Below, piece after piece: positions 32,770 through 41,014 of a stretch of DNA of 43,187 nucleotides. The notes below the pieces were generated by a model. That model was given only the letters and a program-made list of their open reading frames with translations, was not told the origin of the DNA and searched no databases. The position numbers and the translations under genes are program-made. Source of the DNA: Candidatus Omnitrophota bacterium (GTDB lineage Bacteria > Omnitrophota > Omnitrophia > Omnitrophales > JACROU01); the NCBI GenBank assembly GCA_016214265.1, contig JACROU010000035.1, forward strand, positions 1 through 43,187, given 5' to 3'. Every line of letters begins with the position of its first letter. The stretch's first letter is position 1.

Positions 32770-34165
32770 CGAGGAGAAACAATATTTGGAAGGCTTGTTT
32801 ATTTCACCCAAGAACATTTATCTGACCGGAATCGGCGGCGTGGGGATGAGCGCATTGGCCAAAGTGCTGGTGCATTTAGGACATCACGTGACCGGGTCCG
32901 ACGCCAAGCAAAGTCCATATCTGGATTCGCTGATTGAAAAGGGCGTGAAGATTACATTTAATCAAAAAGAGCCTGATTTGGCGGGAATTGATTTTGTGAT
33001 TTATTCCTCTGCGATTTCCGAGAACCACCCAGAAATGATTGCAGCGCGCCGGTTTAATGTCCCGCTTTTTCACCGCGCGCATATTTTGAGTTTTATTTTA
33101 AATCGCCACACATCGATTGCGGTCACTGGAACTCACGGCAAGACGACAACGTCCGCGATGATTTCATTTCTGTTGAGTGAACTGGGCGCGAATCCTACCT
33201 GCCTGGTGGGGAGTAAAATGCTCAATGCCGGAGATAATGTGATTTTGGGCGACCGGCGGATTTTTGTCGCTGAGGTGGATGAAAGCGACGGCACTCAGGC
33301 TTATTACACGCCCACGTATTCCGTGATGACAAACCTGGATGACGATCACATGGATTATTATCAAACTCTGGAGCGTCTCATCGAGAGTTTTGAGTCGCTG
33401 GCCCAAAAAACACACGAAGCCGGATCTGTGGTGTATTCATACGAGGATGATAAACTCCGCGCGATGATGAAAAACATCAATCGCTTGAAGATTTCGTACG
33501 GGTTTTCAAAAGAGGCGGATTTTTATGCGGAATCTATCGTCCAAGATGGCTTTCAGATTTCCTTTAGGATGTTTCATCAGGGGAAATTTCTGACGGATAT
33601 CACGTTGGCCATTCCGGGCCGTCACAATGTGCTGAATTCGCTGGGATCCATCGCTCTTTTGTACTCGCTGGGCTACGATATCAACCGCCTGCGCAAAGCG
33701 ATCCTGAAATTTCAAGGAACGTCGCGCCGGCTGGAAGTCAAATTCAATTCACCGAAACTCATGGTGATTGACGATTACGCACATCATCCGACCGAGGTTC
33801 TGGCATCGCTTGCAGCGATTAAGCGGTTGGGCCGGAAAATGTGCGTGATTTTTCAACCACACCGGTTTACGCGTACGAAATATCTGGCCAAAGCGTTTGG
33901 CGCTGCGTTTGACTTGGCCGAGCAAGTGATTCTGACGGATGTCTATTCTGCGGGTGAAAAGTCGATTTCCGAAGTCGACGCCAATTTGATTTATACGGAA
34001 GTGAAGGCCTCGAAACATCCGAACGTTCAGATGATGCCGCGAAATCAAATTATCGATTTTCTGCTTCGAGATTCGCAAAATTATGAACTCGTCGCCTTTT
34101 TGGGCGCGGGAGATATAGGAGATTTGGCAAATGACTTTGCTGGGCGGGTTGAAGATCGGGCTTGA
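32753..34165 (+). CDS. murC: UDP-MurNAc: L-Ala ligase MurC
   Basis: MurC attaches the first amino acid of the stem peptide. The 470-aa protein contains the GIGGVGMSALAKVL N-terminal glycine loop, ITGTHGKTTTS-type P-loop (here VTGTHGKTTTSAM), AEVDESDGTQAYY, TNLDDDHMDYYQ and DDYAHHPTEVLASLAA. The start is a TTG at 32753 with a good CGGAGG seven bases upstream (32741-32746), inside the murG 3' end. No ATG is suitably placed. It overlaps murB by 35 bases. Confidence 0.95.
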   Translation: MRLLTDEEKQYLEGLFISPKNIYLTGIGGVGMSALAKVLVHLGHHVTGSDAKQSPYLDSLIEKGVKITFNQKEPDLAGIDFVIYSSAISENHPEMIAARRFNVPLFHRAHILSFILNRHTSIAVTGTHGKTTTSAMISFLLSELGANPTCLVGSKMLNAGDNVILGDRRIFVAEVDESDGTQAYYTPTYSVMTNLDDDHMDYYQTLERLIESFESLAQKTHEAGSVVYSYEDDKLRAMMKNINRLKISYGFSKEADFYAESIVQDGFQISFRMFHQGKFLTDITLAIPGRHNVLNSLGSIALLYSLGYDINRLRKAILKFQGTSRRLEVKFNSPKLMVIDDYAHHPTEVLASLAAIKRLGRKMCVIFQPHRFTRTKYLAKAFGAAFDLAEQVILTDVYSAGEKSISEVDANLIYTEVKASKHPNVQMMPRNQIIDFLLRDSQNYELVAFLGAGDIGDLANDFAGRVEDRA

Positions 34166-35036
34166 GCCTGACGAATCTTTATCAAAACACACAAGCTGGC
34201 GCATTGGCGGCAACGCTGTTTTTATGGCCTGGCCCAAAAATATAGACGAATTGGCCGGAATTCTTGACTATGCGCGGGATCAACATCTTCCGATCTGCGT
34301 TATCGGACGGGGAAGCAACATGCTATTCTCCGATGAGGGGTTTTTTGGTATTGTCATCAATATGCTCCATTTTGAAAAGGAGTATCTAAAAGTGGACGGT
34401 AACTGTGTTGAAGTGTCCGCGGGTATGCCGAATCATATTCTTGTTCAAAAATGCGCTGAGTTGGATCTTGGAGGTCTGGAATTTCTCTCGTCCATCCCCG
34501 GAAGTGTTGGCGGCGCTTGCGTACAGAATGCGGGATTTAGCCGTCTGAAGGGCCAGAAAAATGAAATGAAACATTTTGTAGAAGAAGTTATGGTTCTCAC
34601 CCGAGATGGGCAAGTCAAGAAGTTAAAACATGAGGAAATCCTTTGGAATTATCGTGACACCAGTCTCAGACAATTCATTGTATTAAAGGCCAAGTTGAAA
34701 TTCGAAAGAAAAAATAAGGCGGAAGTGCAGAAAGAAGTCTATGAGAATTACCGTTACCGCTCTGAAATTCAGGATCTTCAACACCCGAGCGCCGGCTCTG
34801 TTTTTAAAAATCCTGCCGGAGCAGGGATGTCAAGCGGGCAACTGATCGACAAAGCCGGATTAAAAGGTTTCAAAATTGGAGATGCTCAGATTTCCGAACG
34901 ACACGCTAACTTTTTTATCAATACTGGTCATGCGACCTGTGAAAATATGCTGGCTCTTATACAGCATGCGAAAGGTAAGGTGAAAGAGCAATTTGGCGTG
35001 ATGCTGGAGGAGGAAATTCGTTATGTCGCAGGTTAA
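34131..35036 (+). CDS. murB: UDP-N-acetylenolpyruvoylglucosamine reductase MurB
   Basis: MurB is a flavoenzyme that reduces the enolpyruvyl group to give UDP-MurNAc. The 301-aa protein has the FAD-binding SKHTSWRIGGNA, VIGRGSNMLFSD, SIPGSVGGACVQNAGF and the catalytic-serine region YRYRSEIQDLQHPSAGSVFK, plus HANFFINTGHAT. TAGGAG lies about 10 bases before the ATG at 34131. It overlaps ddl by 14 bases. Confidence 0.95.
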   Translation: MTLLGGLKIGLEPDESLSKHTSWRIGGNAVFMAWPKNIDELAGILDYARDQHLPICVIGRGSNMLFSDEGFFGIVINMLHFEKEYLKVDGNCVEVSAGMPNHILVQKCAELDLGGLEFLSSIPGSVGGACVQNAGFSRLKGQKNEMKHFVEEVMVLTRDGQVKKLKHEEILWNYRDTSLRQFIVLKAKLKFERKNKAEVQKEVYENYRYRSEIQDLQHPSAGSVFKNPAGAGMSSGQLIDKAGLKGFKIGDAQISERHANFFINTGHATCENMLALIQHAKGKVKEQFGVMLEEEIRYVAG

Positions 35037-35976
35037 CGGATTCGCCGGCAAAATCGGCGTACTGATGGGTGGGAATTCGAGCGAGCGTTCTATTTCCTTA
35101 AAGTCCGGAGAAGCAGTGCTGACTGCACTCAGGCAAAAAGAATTTAACGTTCTTCCCTTGGATATTCAGGGCGCGAGGCGGGAAATTGCAAACAAAATCA
35201 AATCTTCTGAAATCGCTTTGGCTTTTATTACCCTGCATGGCCGCGGTGGAGAGGATGGTTTTATTCAGACACTGTTGGAAGAACTTGATATCCCCTACAT
35301 CGGTTCAAGCCCTGAGGGCAGTCTTAAAGCGTTTAACAAACTAGAGTCAAAAAAAATCTTTGTCGAAAAAGGAATTCCGACTCCTCGTTACGCAATGATT
35401 ACGGCGATGAATTGGAAAGATCAAATTGCCGCTCTGCGATTTCCCGTTTTTATTAAACCGGTGGATGAAGGTTCGAGTATTGGTGTGAAAAAAATAAAAA
35501 GTTTTGAGGAGATGTCCGCCGTTGCACCTCAAGAGTTCGAAGAGTATGATTCGCTTTTGGCCGAAGAGGCTGTTTTAGGGCGAGAACTGACTGTCGGTAT
35601 TTTGGGCAACAAAGCGCTGCCGGTGATTGAGCTCAGGCCCAAGCGCGAATTTTACGATTACACCGCGAAATATACGAAGGGCATGACAGAATATCTGGTT
35701 CCCGCGCCGATAAAACAGGAAACGACCGGAGAATTGCAGAAAATCGCTCTGCAAGCATTTCGCGCGCTGGATCTTCGGGATTTTTCGCGTGTCGATTTTA
35801 TGCTGGACCAAAATGACAATCCGTTTGTGTTAGAGGTCAATACAATTCCCGGGTTTACAGAAACCAGCTTGCTTCCCAAAGCGGCAAAAGTTATCGGGAT
35901 TGATTTTGGCGACTTGTGTTCAACATTGATTCAATTTGCAAAGGAACGGTGTCTTGCTCATGGCAAAAAAAAGTAA
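35023..35976 (+). CDS. ddl: D-alanine-D-alanine ligase
   Basis: Ddl makes the D-Ala-D-Ala dipeptide used by MurF. The 317-aa ATP-grasp protein starts with KIGVLMGGNSSERSISLKSG, then LHGRGGEDGFIQTLLEELDI, FIKPVDEGSSIGVKKIKS, RVDFMLDQNDNPFVLEVNTI, and PGFTETSLLPKAA, all standard blocks. GGAGGAGG lies upstream of the ATG. It overlaps murB by 14 bases and ftsQ by 17 bases. Confidence 0.96.
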   Translation: MSQVNGFAGKIGVLMGGNSSERSISLKSGEAVLTALRQKEFNVLPLDIQGARREIANKIKSSEIALAFITLHGRGGEDGFIQTLLEELDIPYIGSSPEGSLKAFNKLESKKIFVEKGIPTPRYAMITAMNWKDQIAALRFPVFIKPVDEGSSIGVKKIKSFEEMSAVAPQEFEEYDSLLAEEAVLGRELTVGILGNKALPVIELRPKREFYDYTAKYTKGMTEYLVPAPIKQETTGELQKIALQAFRALDLRDFSRVDFMLDQNDNPFVLEVNTIPGFTETSLLPKAAKVIGIDFGDLCSTLIQFAKERCLAHGKKK

Positions 35977-36811
35977 ACGCGGAAGCAGCGGACTCAAAAT
36001 TAACTGGCATGCCCACATCAGCAATTTTATTCATGCGTTCGGTATCGGGCTTTATTTTATCTCAAAATTTCTGCCTGTGTTATTGGCCGGATTGTTAATC
36101 GGAGGCATGTATCACGGCATTCAGAAATATTTATATGCCGATCCCTATTTTCGTCTGGATGTGATACGGGTAAAAAGTGACCTTCCTTTTACTTCCAAGG
36201 AAGTCGAGAAAATCAGCGGACTTAAACTTGGGGAGAATCTACTGGCTATTGATCTAGATAGAATTTCAAAAAGTATTGAAAAAAATCCTCAGATAAAACG
36301 TGTTGATGTTAAACGCGCACTTCCCAACACCATCGAAATTGATGTCGTGAGGCGTTTTGAAGTCTTTCAGGTCCGGCCGCGTGGACAGGGGCGCTATTTT
36401 GCCATTGATGATCAAGGTATTATTCTCCCTAAGTCGGATGTGAGCCCACTTAAGGGACTTGTATTGATTGATGACGGTAGTGTTCCGAAGAGGCCGGTTG
36501 GAATTGGGGATCAGTACCGGACGAAAAATCTGGATGCGTTCAAGGCACTCTATCAATACGTTATTCAGGAAAGCGAACTGGCCGGTGAGAGAATTGAGAC
36601 TATGCTGGTTGATCATCTCGGGAATTTCACTGTTTATTTGACCGGAGGTTTCGAGGTGCGGCTAGGTAAATCGTACGTAAAAAATTTGAAAAAATTACGC
36701 GGCCTAAAAAATCTTCTACAATCCGACGAGCGCTCAAAAATTGAATACCTAGATCTCCAGTATCAGGATGTTGTTGTGAAAATGAAAGAGGATCAACGAC
36801 TGAAACTCTAA
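35960..36811 (+). CDS. ftsQ: Cell division protein FtsQ
   Basis: FtsQ is a bitopic inner-membrane divisome scaffold. The 283-aa protein has a basic cytoplasmic N-terminus (MAKKSKRGSSGLKINW), a membrane helix (about 30-50, FLPVLLAGLLIGGMYHGI), a POTRA domain (FRLDVIRVKSDLPFTSKEVEKI and GLKLGENLLAIDLDRISKSI), and a beta domain with the typical KNPQIKRVDVKRALPNTIEIDV. The ATG at 35960 is about 13 bases after AAGGAA. A TTG at 35954 is an alternative with tighter spacing. The stop overlaps the ftsA start (TAATG). Confidence 0.88.
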   Translation: MAKKSKRGSSGLKINWHAHISNFIHAFGIGLYFISKFLPVLLAGLLIGGMYHGIQKYLYADPYFRLDVIRVKSDLPFTSKEVEKISGLKLGENLLAIDLDRISKSIEKNPQIKRVDVKRALPNTIEIDVVRRFEVFQVRPRGQGRYFAIDDQGIILPKSDVSPLKGLVLIDDGSVPKRPVGIGDQYRTKNLDAFKALYQYVIQESELAGERIETMLVDHLGNFTVYLTGGFEVRLGKSYVKNLKKLRGLKNLLQSDERSKIEYLDLQYQDVVVKMKEDQRLKL

Positions 36812-38046
36812 TGCCAAAATCGACCCCACTGTTTATATTTTATATCGGCTCCACCAAGCTTTCCGCGGTTAAGGTGAAGCAAATCGACGAGTCGTTTTTT
36901 GACGTCGTTGAATTTCACGAGATTCAACCCTCCGGATTCGAGAAAGGGAATGTGGTGGACGGCGAGAAAGCGGTGCATGACATTCGCCGTCTTTCCAGTG
37001 AATTGGGTTCCTTTTCGGAATTCATGAAATATCCGCTTTATCTCGTGATTGAAAGCGCGTTTTCAAATACCTATTCTCTTTCCAGCTCGCTTTATTTCCA
37101 AAAGCAAAAACGCATTTATTCTTCCGACGTCAATGAGGTCATTGATCAAACTCGCGAAGTAGCGACCCTTCCGATGAACGAGCATTTGATTCTTTCCGTA
37201 GCACAAGGGTTTATTGTCAACGATCTTTCCGGAATCCGTAATCCCGTGGGGCTTGACGGAACGCGTCTCGGAGTGGATTTACTGCTCGGGACTTTGTCGG
37301 TGGATGTGTACAAAAAACTTCAGCAGGTATTCAAGCAAAATGGCCTGCGAATTACGAATATCATTCCGAAGGGAGTCGCGGGCACGTTTGGCTTGCTGGG
37401 GCCCGAAGAGTTTAAAGGAAGTACGTTGTTTTTAGATGTCGGCGGAAAATTGACGAGTTTGGTTTATATCCGCGATGAGCGGGTGCGACGTTCATCTTGG
37501 CTCACATTTGGTGGGGAAAATTGGACTCAGCGTGTGGTGCAAAGTCTCGGGATGACTGAAAAGGAAGCGCGCCGTGTGAAAGAGGTGTTTGGGTCTGTCC
37601 AGTCTGAGCGGGAATTTCATGATGAAATTATTCCCCGGTCCGGCGGCGTTGTGACGCAGACAACCCGGGATATGAAATTGAAAGATTTGTATCCGCTCTT
37701 GAATGATGGGATGAAAGATTTTTTGGAGCTGATTCGTCTGGAGATTGATCGAATCGAGAAGGTAGAGACGGCGATTGAGCGCATTGTGATCACAGGAGGC
37801 GGGGCTCGGATGGATGGATTTCTGGAACGGCTTCAGGATGAACTGAAAAAACCAGTTCGTCTGGCGCAGCCGCTTCGAATTCGCACGAAAGAAAATCATC
37901 TGATTCGGCCCGAGTACGCTTCTTTTTTGGGGACACTCCGTTTTTTATCCGAAGAAAATAAAAAGGAAGCGGAGCGGTATCAGGGCGAGGGAGCGATTGC
38001 CTCGGCAATTAAAAAAGCCAAAGACTGGTTCCACGAGTACTTTTAA
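36811..38046 (+). CDS. ftsA: Actin-like cell division protein FtsA
   Basis: FtsA tethers FtsZ filaments to the membrane. The 411-aa protein starts FYIGSTKLSAVKVKQ (actin phosphate-1 loop) and has an FtsA-type 1C/SHS2 stretch (HLILSVAQGFIVNDLSGIRN then PVGLDGTRLGVDLLLGT), the second phosphate loop LFLDVGGKLTSLVYI, and an ITGGGARMDGF adenosine motif. The C-terminal amphipathic helix (IKKAKDWFHEYF) is the FtsA membrane-targeting tail. It is more divergent than typical FtsA, and a PilM-like protein is the alternative, but the tail and the position after ftsQ favour FtsA. No ftsZ follows: the operon ends in a terminator. Confidence 0.87.
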   Translation: MPKSTPLFIFYIGSTKLSAVKVKQIDESFFDVVEFHEIQPSGFEKGNVVDGEKAVHDIRRLSSELGSFSEFMKYPLYLVIESAFSNTYSLSSSLYFQKQKRIYSSDVNEVIDQTREVATLPMNEHLILSVAQGFIVNDLSGIRNPVGLDGTRLGVDLLLGTLSVDVYKKLQQVFKQNGLRITNIIPKGVAGTFGLLGPEEFKGSTLFLDVGGKLTSLVYIRDERVRRSSWLTFGGENWTQRVVQSLGMTEKEARRVKEVFGSVQSEREFHDEIIPRSGGVVTQTTRDMKLKDLYPLLNDGMKDFLELIRLEIDRIEKVETAIERIVITGGGARMDGFLERLQDELKKPVRLAQPLRIRTKENHLIRPEYASFLGTLRFLSEENKKEAERYQGEGAIASAIKKAKDWFHEYF

Positions 38047-38057
38047 CAGCTGTAGGC

Positions 38058-38087
38058 AACGGAAGGTAGCGGCTACCTTCTGTTTTT
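38058..38087 (+). terminator. Rho-independent terminator after ftsA
   Basis: A 12-bp stem (AACGGAAGGTAG with CTACCTTCTGTT, including one G-U pair) with loop CGG spans 38058-38084, then TTT. It closes the dcw operon before the glycine-cleavage promoter. Confidence 0.85.
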
Positions 38088-38109
38088 AAGCTGTATTTTT
38101 GAGCGCTTT

Positions 38110-38118
38110 TGTTATAAT
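38110..38118 (+). promoter_or_regulatory. Extended -10 promoter of the glycine-cleavage operon
   Basis: A consensus -10 TATAAT (38113-38118) is preceded by TGT (TG at 38110-38111). The -35 at 16-18 bases upstream (around 38090-38096, GCTGTAT) is poor, as is common for extended -10 promoters. Transcription would start near 38125, giving a leader of about 42 bases, too short for a glycine riboswitch. Confidence 0.65.
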
Positions 38119-38166
38119 GCCCGTTCTTTCCCCCCCATTTGATTTATAACTGGACCTTTAACTGAT

Positions 38167-39279
38167 ATGACGATGGCAGATCTCAAATCCGAAGTCAAAA
38201 GACTCCCGTTACACCGCTTCTACGAGCAAGCCGGTGCCCGTTTCATTCAATTTGCCGGCTGGGAAGTTCCCGTCTATTTCACCAGCATTATCGACGAACA
38301 CGATGCTGTCCGAAAAAATGTCGGGCTTTTTGATATTTCCCACATGGGGGAGTTTCGCGTTCGCGGCAAAGAAGCCAGAAAATTCCTCGACTGGCTAGTC
38401 ACCAATAAAGTCTCGAAATTAACCCCTCTCAAAGCTGTTTACAGCCCGATGCTTAATGAACAGGCTGGAATTATTGATGACCTGATCGTGTATGAAATTT
38501 CAGAAGAGCATTTCCTAGTTATCGTAAATGCCGGCAATGTTGCTGTCGACTTTGCTTGGATGAAATCAAAAGCTCCGGCCGGAGTGGAAGTGATCAACCT
38601 GAGCCCCGAACGTGGCATTCAGGCTGTTCAGGGGCCAAACAGTTCAAAAGTAATCGAGAAAGTTTTTGGCACCAAAGCTGCCGGCATTTCTTCGTTCACA
38701 ATTTTGCCCGTTCCGTTTGAAGGACGGGAAGTGATTGTGTCGCGGACCGGCTACACGGGTGAAGATGGATTTGAAATTTTTTATGATTGCGGCATTGCTG
38801 AGCCACTTTATCTTGCGCTGAAAAAAGCGGGAGAGTCGCTTGGCATGAAACCGATTGGATTTGGCGCTCGCGATACGTTGCGTCTTGAGGCGCGGCTACT
38901 GCTCCACGGCCATGATATGAACGCGACGATCACGCCGCTTGAATGCGGACTGACCTGGACGATTGATTTCGAGAAAAAAGATTTTATCGGTAAAGCGCGG
39001 CTCGATCGCGAGAAACAATCCGGTGTCGTGCGCAAGCTTGTTGGGTTTGAAATGGTCGATCGAGGACTTGCCCGGGAGCATTATAAGGTTTGTTCGAAAG
39101 GCAAAGAAATCGGAGAAGTTACCAGCGGTTCGTTTGCCCCATCGTTGAAAAAGAATATCGGTCTTGCGTTGATTCAATCAGATTTCGCCAAAGAAGGAAA
39201 TGAAATTGAAATCATGATTCGCGATCAGGCGCAAAAAGCTAAAATCGTCAAAACACCCTTCTACAAAAAAGGACAATAA
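38167..39279 (+). CDS. gcvT: Aminomethyltransferase (glycine cleavage T protein)
   Basis: GcvT transfers the aminomethyl carbon from the H protein to tetrahydrofolate. The 370-aa protein shows LHRFYEQAGARFIQFAGWEVP, VGLFDISHMGEFRVRGKEA, VQGPNSSKVIEKVF, VSRTGYTGEDGFEIF, GARDTLRLEARLLLHGHDM and SGSFAPSLKKNIGLALI, all standard T-protein blocks. Both ATGs at 38167 and 38173 are possible, and no clear ribosome-binding site is seen. It is followed by gcvH with a two-base gap. Confidence 0.95.
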   Translation: MTMADLKSEVKRLPLHRFYEQAGARFIQFAGWEVPVYFTSIIDEHDAVRKNVGLFDISHMGEFRVRGKEARKFLDWLVTNKVSKLTPLKAVYSPMLNEQAGIIDDLIVYEISEEHFLVIVNAGNVAVDFAWMKSKAPAGVEVINLSPERGIQAVQGPNSSKVIEKVFGTKAAGISSFTILPVPFEGREVIVSRTGYTGEDGFEIFYDCGIAEPLYLALKKAGESLGMKPIGFGARDTLRLEARLLLHGHDMNATITPLECGLTWTIDFEKKDFIGKARLDREKQSGVVRKLVGFEMVDRGLAREHYKVCSKGKEIGEVTSGSFAPSLKKNIGLALIQSDFAKEGNEIEIMIRDQAQKAKIVKTPFYKKGQ

Positions 39280-39280
39280 A

Positions 39281-39670
39281 ATGAATTTTCCATCAAATTT
39301 GAAATATACAAAATCTCATGAATGGGGCCGTCAGGATGGGGCCAAAATTGTTGTCGGCATTACGGAATACGCGCAGCACGAACTTTCCGACGTGGTGTAT
39401 GTCGAACTTCCTAAAATTGGACAGGAAGTGAAGCAGGGCGTAGCGTGCTGCATTGTGGAGTCGGTTAAGGCCGCTTTTGATATTTACGCGCCCATTTCCG
39501 GTAAAATCGTGGAGATCAACAAGAAACTGGAAAGCGATCCAGCCCTGATCAACAGAGACCCTTACGGGGATGGCTGGTTTTTTGCCATTACGCCGAGTAA
39601 TGTGAATGAATTGAACAATCTGATGCCAGCGGCTGGCTACGAAGAAATGCTGGCCCAGGGAGCGAAATAA
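39281..39670 (+). CDS. gcvH: Glycine cleavage H protein
   Basis: GcvH is the lipoyl carrier shuttling the aminomethyl group between P and T proteins. The 129-aa protein has the lipoylated Lys63 in the standard ESVKAAFDIYAPISGKIVEIN context, and the HEW, GITEYAQHELSDVVYVELPK and LINRDPYGDGWFF blocks. AAAGGA lies about 8 bases upstream of the ATG. It abuts gcvPA. Confidence 0.97.
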   Translation: MNFPSNLKYTKSHEWGRQDGAKIVVGITEYAQHELSDVVYVELPKIGQEVKQGVACCIVESVKAAFDIYAPISGKIVEINKKLESDPALINRDPYGDGWFFAITPSNVNELNNLMPAAGYEEMLAQGAK

Positions 39671-41014
39671 GTGAATTATCTCCCACTTACTGAAACCGAT
39701 CGCCAGGAAATGCTCGCTGACCTCGGGGTTAAAAACTTCGAGGATCTTATTCGAGTCATTCCTGAAAAACTCCGGCTCAAAGATCTGAATCTGCCGTCCG
39801 GAACCAACGAACTCGATTTAACACGCGAATTGCGTGAACTGTCCGCCGGGAATCAATCAACGGCCCAGGCGCTTTCATTTTTAGGCGGCGGTTATTACGA
39901 GCATTTTATTCCGAGCATCATCAATCACGTGATTTCCCGGAGCGAGTTTTACACGGCCTACACGCCGTATCAAGCCGAGGCGTCGCAGGGCACCCTTCAA
40001 ACTATTTTTGAATATCAAAGCATGATCGCCGAATTGACCGGCATGGATATCTCCAACGCGTCCAATTACGACGGCGCTTCCGCGACGGCTGAAGCCGCGC
40101 TTTTGGCGCTGCGTCACACAGGGCGTAACAAAGTTTTGGTAGCCCGCACGCTTCATCCGGAATATCGCGAAACCATTCGCACTTACTGCTTTGGATCTCA
40201 CTTTGACATTGTCGACGTACCTTTTGATGCTGCGGGAAAACTGGATCAAGCGGCGCTCGTGAGTCTACTGAAGGACGATGTCGCGGCTTTGATTGTGGCC
40301 AGCCCGAACTTTTTGGGTTTGGTAGAAGACTTCGAGGGCGTCGCCAAAAAAGTTCATGATGCTGGCGCGCTTTTTATTATGTCGGTGAATCCGCTTTCGC
40401 TGGGGCTATTCAAATCACCGGGGGAATGGGGAGCGGATATTGCTGTCGGTGAAGGACAGAGCTTGGGAATTCCGATGTCGCTCGGCGGACCGGGCCTCGG
40501 ATTTTTCGCCGTGAAAAAAGAATTGCTGCGAAAGATTCCAGGTCGGCTGGTTGGCATGACCAAGGACCGGAACGGGCACCGGTGTTTCGCGCTGACGTTG
40601 CAGGCCCGGGAACAGCATATTCGCCGCGAGAAAGCGGGATCGAATATTTGCACGAATCACGCGCTTCTGGCTTTGGCCGCGAGCGTTTATCTGGCTGCGA
40701 TGGGGAAAGAAGGCTTGCGAAAAGTGGCTGAGTATAACGTCCGATCTTCGGTTTACTTGCGTGAGCAATTGGCCAAAATCAAAGGATTTGAAGTGCCATT
40801 CAAGGGCTCGGTTTTTAATGAGTTTGTTTTGAAGAGCGCAAAGAAATCTCCGACTGAAATTGTTCAAAAACTTCAAGCGCAAAATATTTTTGCCGGATTG
40901 GAGCTCGGGGAATTTTATCCCGAATTGAAAGATTCGCTTCTGGTTTGTGCTACTGAAACCAAAACGAAAGCCGAGCTGGACCGGTTTATCGATGCGATGA
41001 GGGCCGTCTCATGA
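39671..41014 (+). CDS. gcvPA: Glycine decarboxylase subunit 1 (P protein alpha)
   Basis: GcvPA forms the two-subunit P protein with GcvPB, decarboxylating glycine. The 447-aa protein has YLPLTETDRQEMLADLGVKN, then the FLGGGYYEHFIPSIINHV and YTPYQAEASQGTLQTIFEYQ blocks, SNASNYDGASATAEAALLA and the later GRLVGMTKDRNGHRCFALTL (beginning KIPGRL). The start is a GTG directly after the gcvH stop. The stop overlaps gcvPB as ATGA. It is the split form found in many bacteria, unlike the single 950-aa GcvP. Confidence 0.96.
   Translation: MNYLPLTETDRQEMLADLGVKNFEDLIRVIPEKLRLKDLNLPSGTNELDLTRELRELSAGNQSTAQALSFLGGGYYEHFIPSIINHVISRSEFYTAYTPYQAEASQGTLQTIFEYQSMIAELTGMDISNASNYDGASATAEAALLALRHTGRNKVLVARTLHPEYRETIRTYCFGSHFDIVDVPFDAAGKLDQAALVSLLKDDVAALIVASPNFLGLVEDFEGVAKKVHDAGALFIMSVNPLSLGLFKSPGEWGADIAVGEGQSLGIPMSLGGPGLGFFAVKKELLRKIPGRLVGMTKDRNGHRCFALTLQAREQHIRREKAGSNICTNHALLALAASVYLAAMGKEGLRKVAEYNVRSSVYLREQLAKIKGFEVPFKGSVFNEFVLKSAKKSPTEIVQKLQAQNIFAGLELGEFYPELKDSLLVCATETKTKAELDRFIDAMRAVS

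Noticed and set aside
38047-38166. Glycine riboswitch upstream of gcvT
   Set aside because: The expected start of transcription (about 38125) leaves only about 42 bases before gcvT, and no aptamer-like conserved core is seen; the hairpin present is the ftsA terminator.
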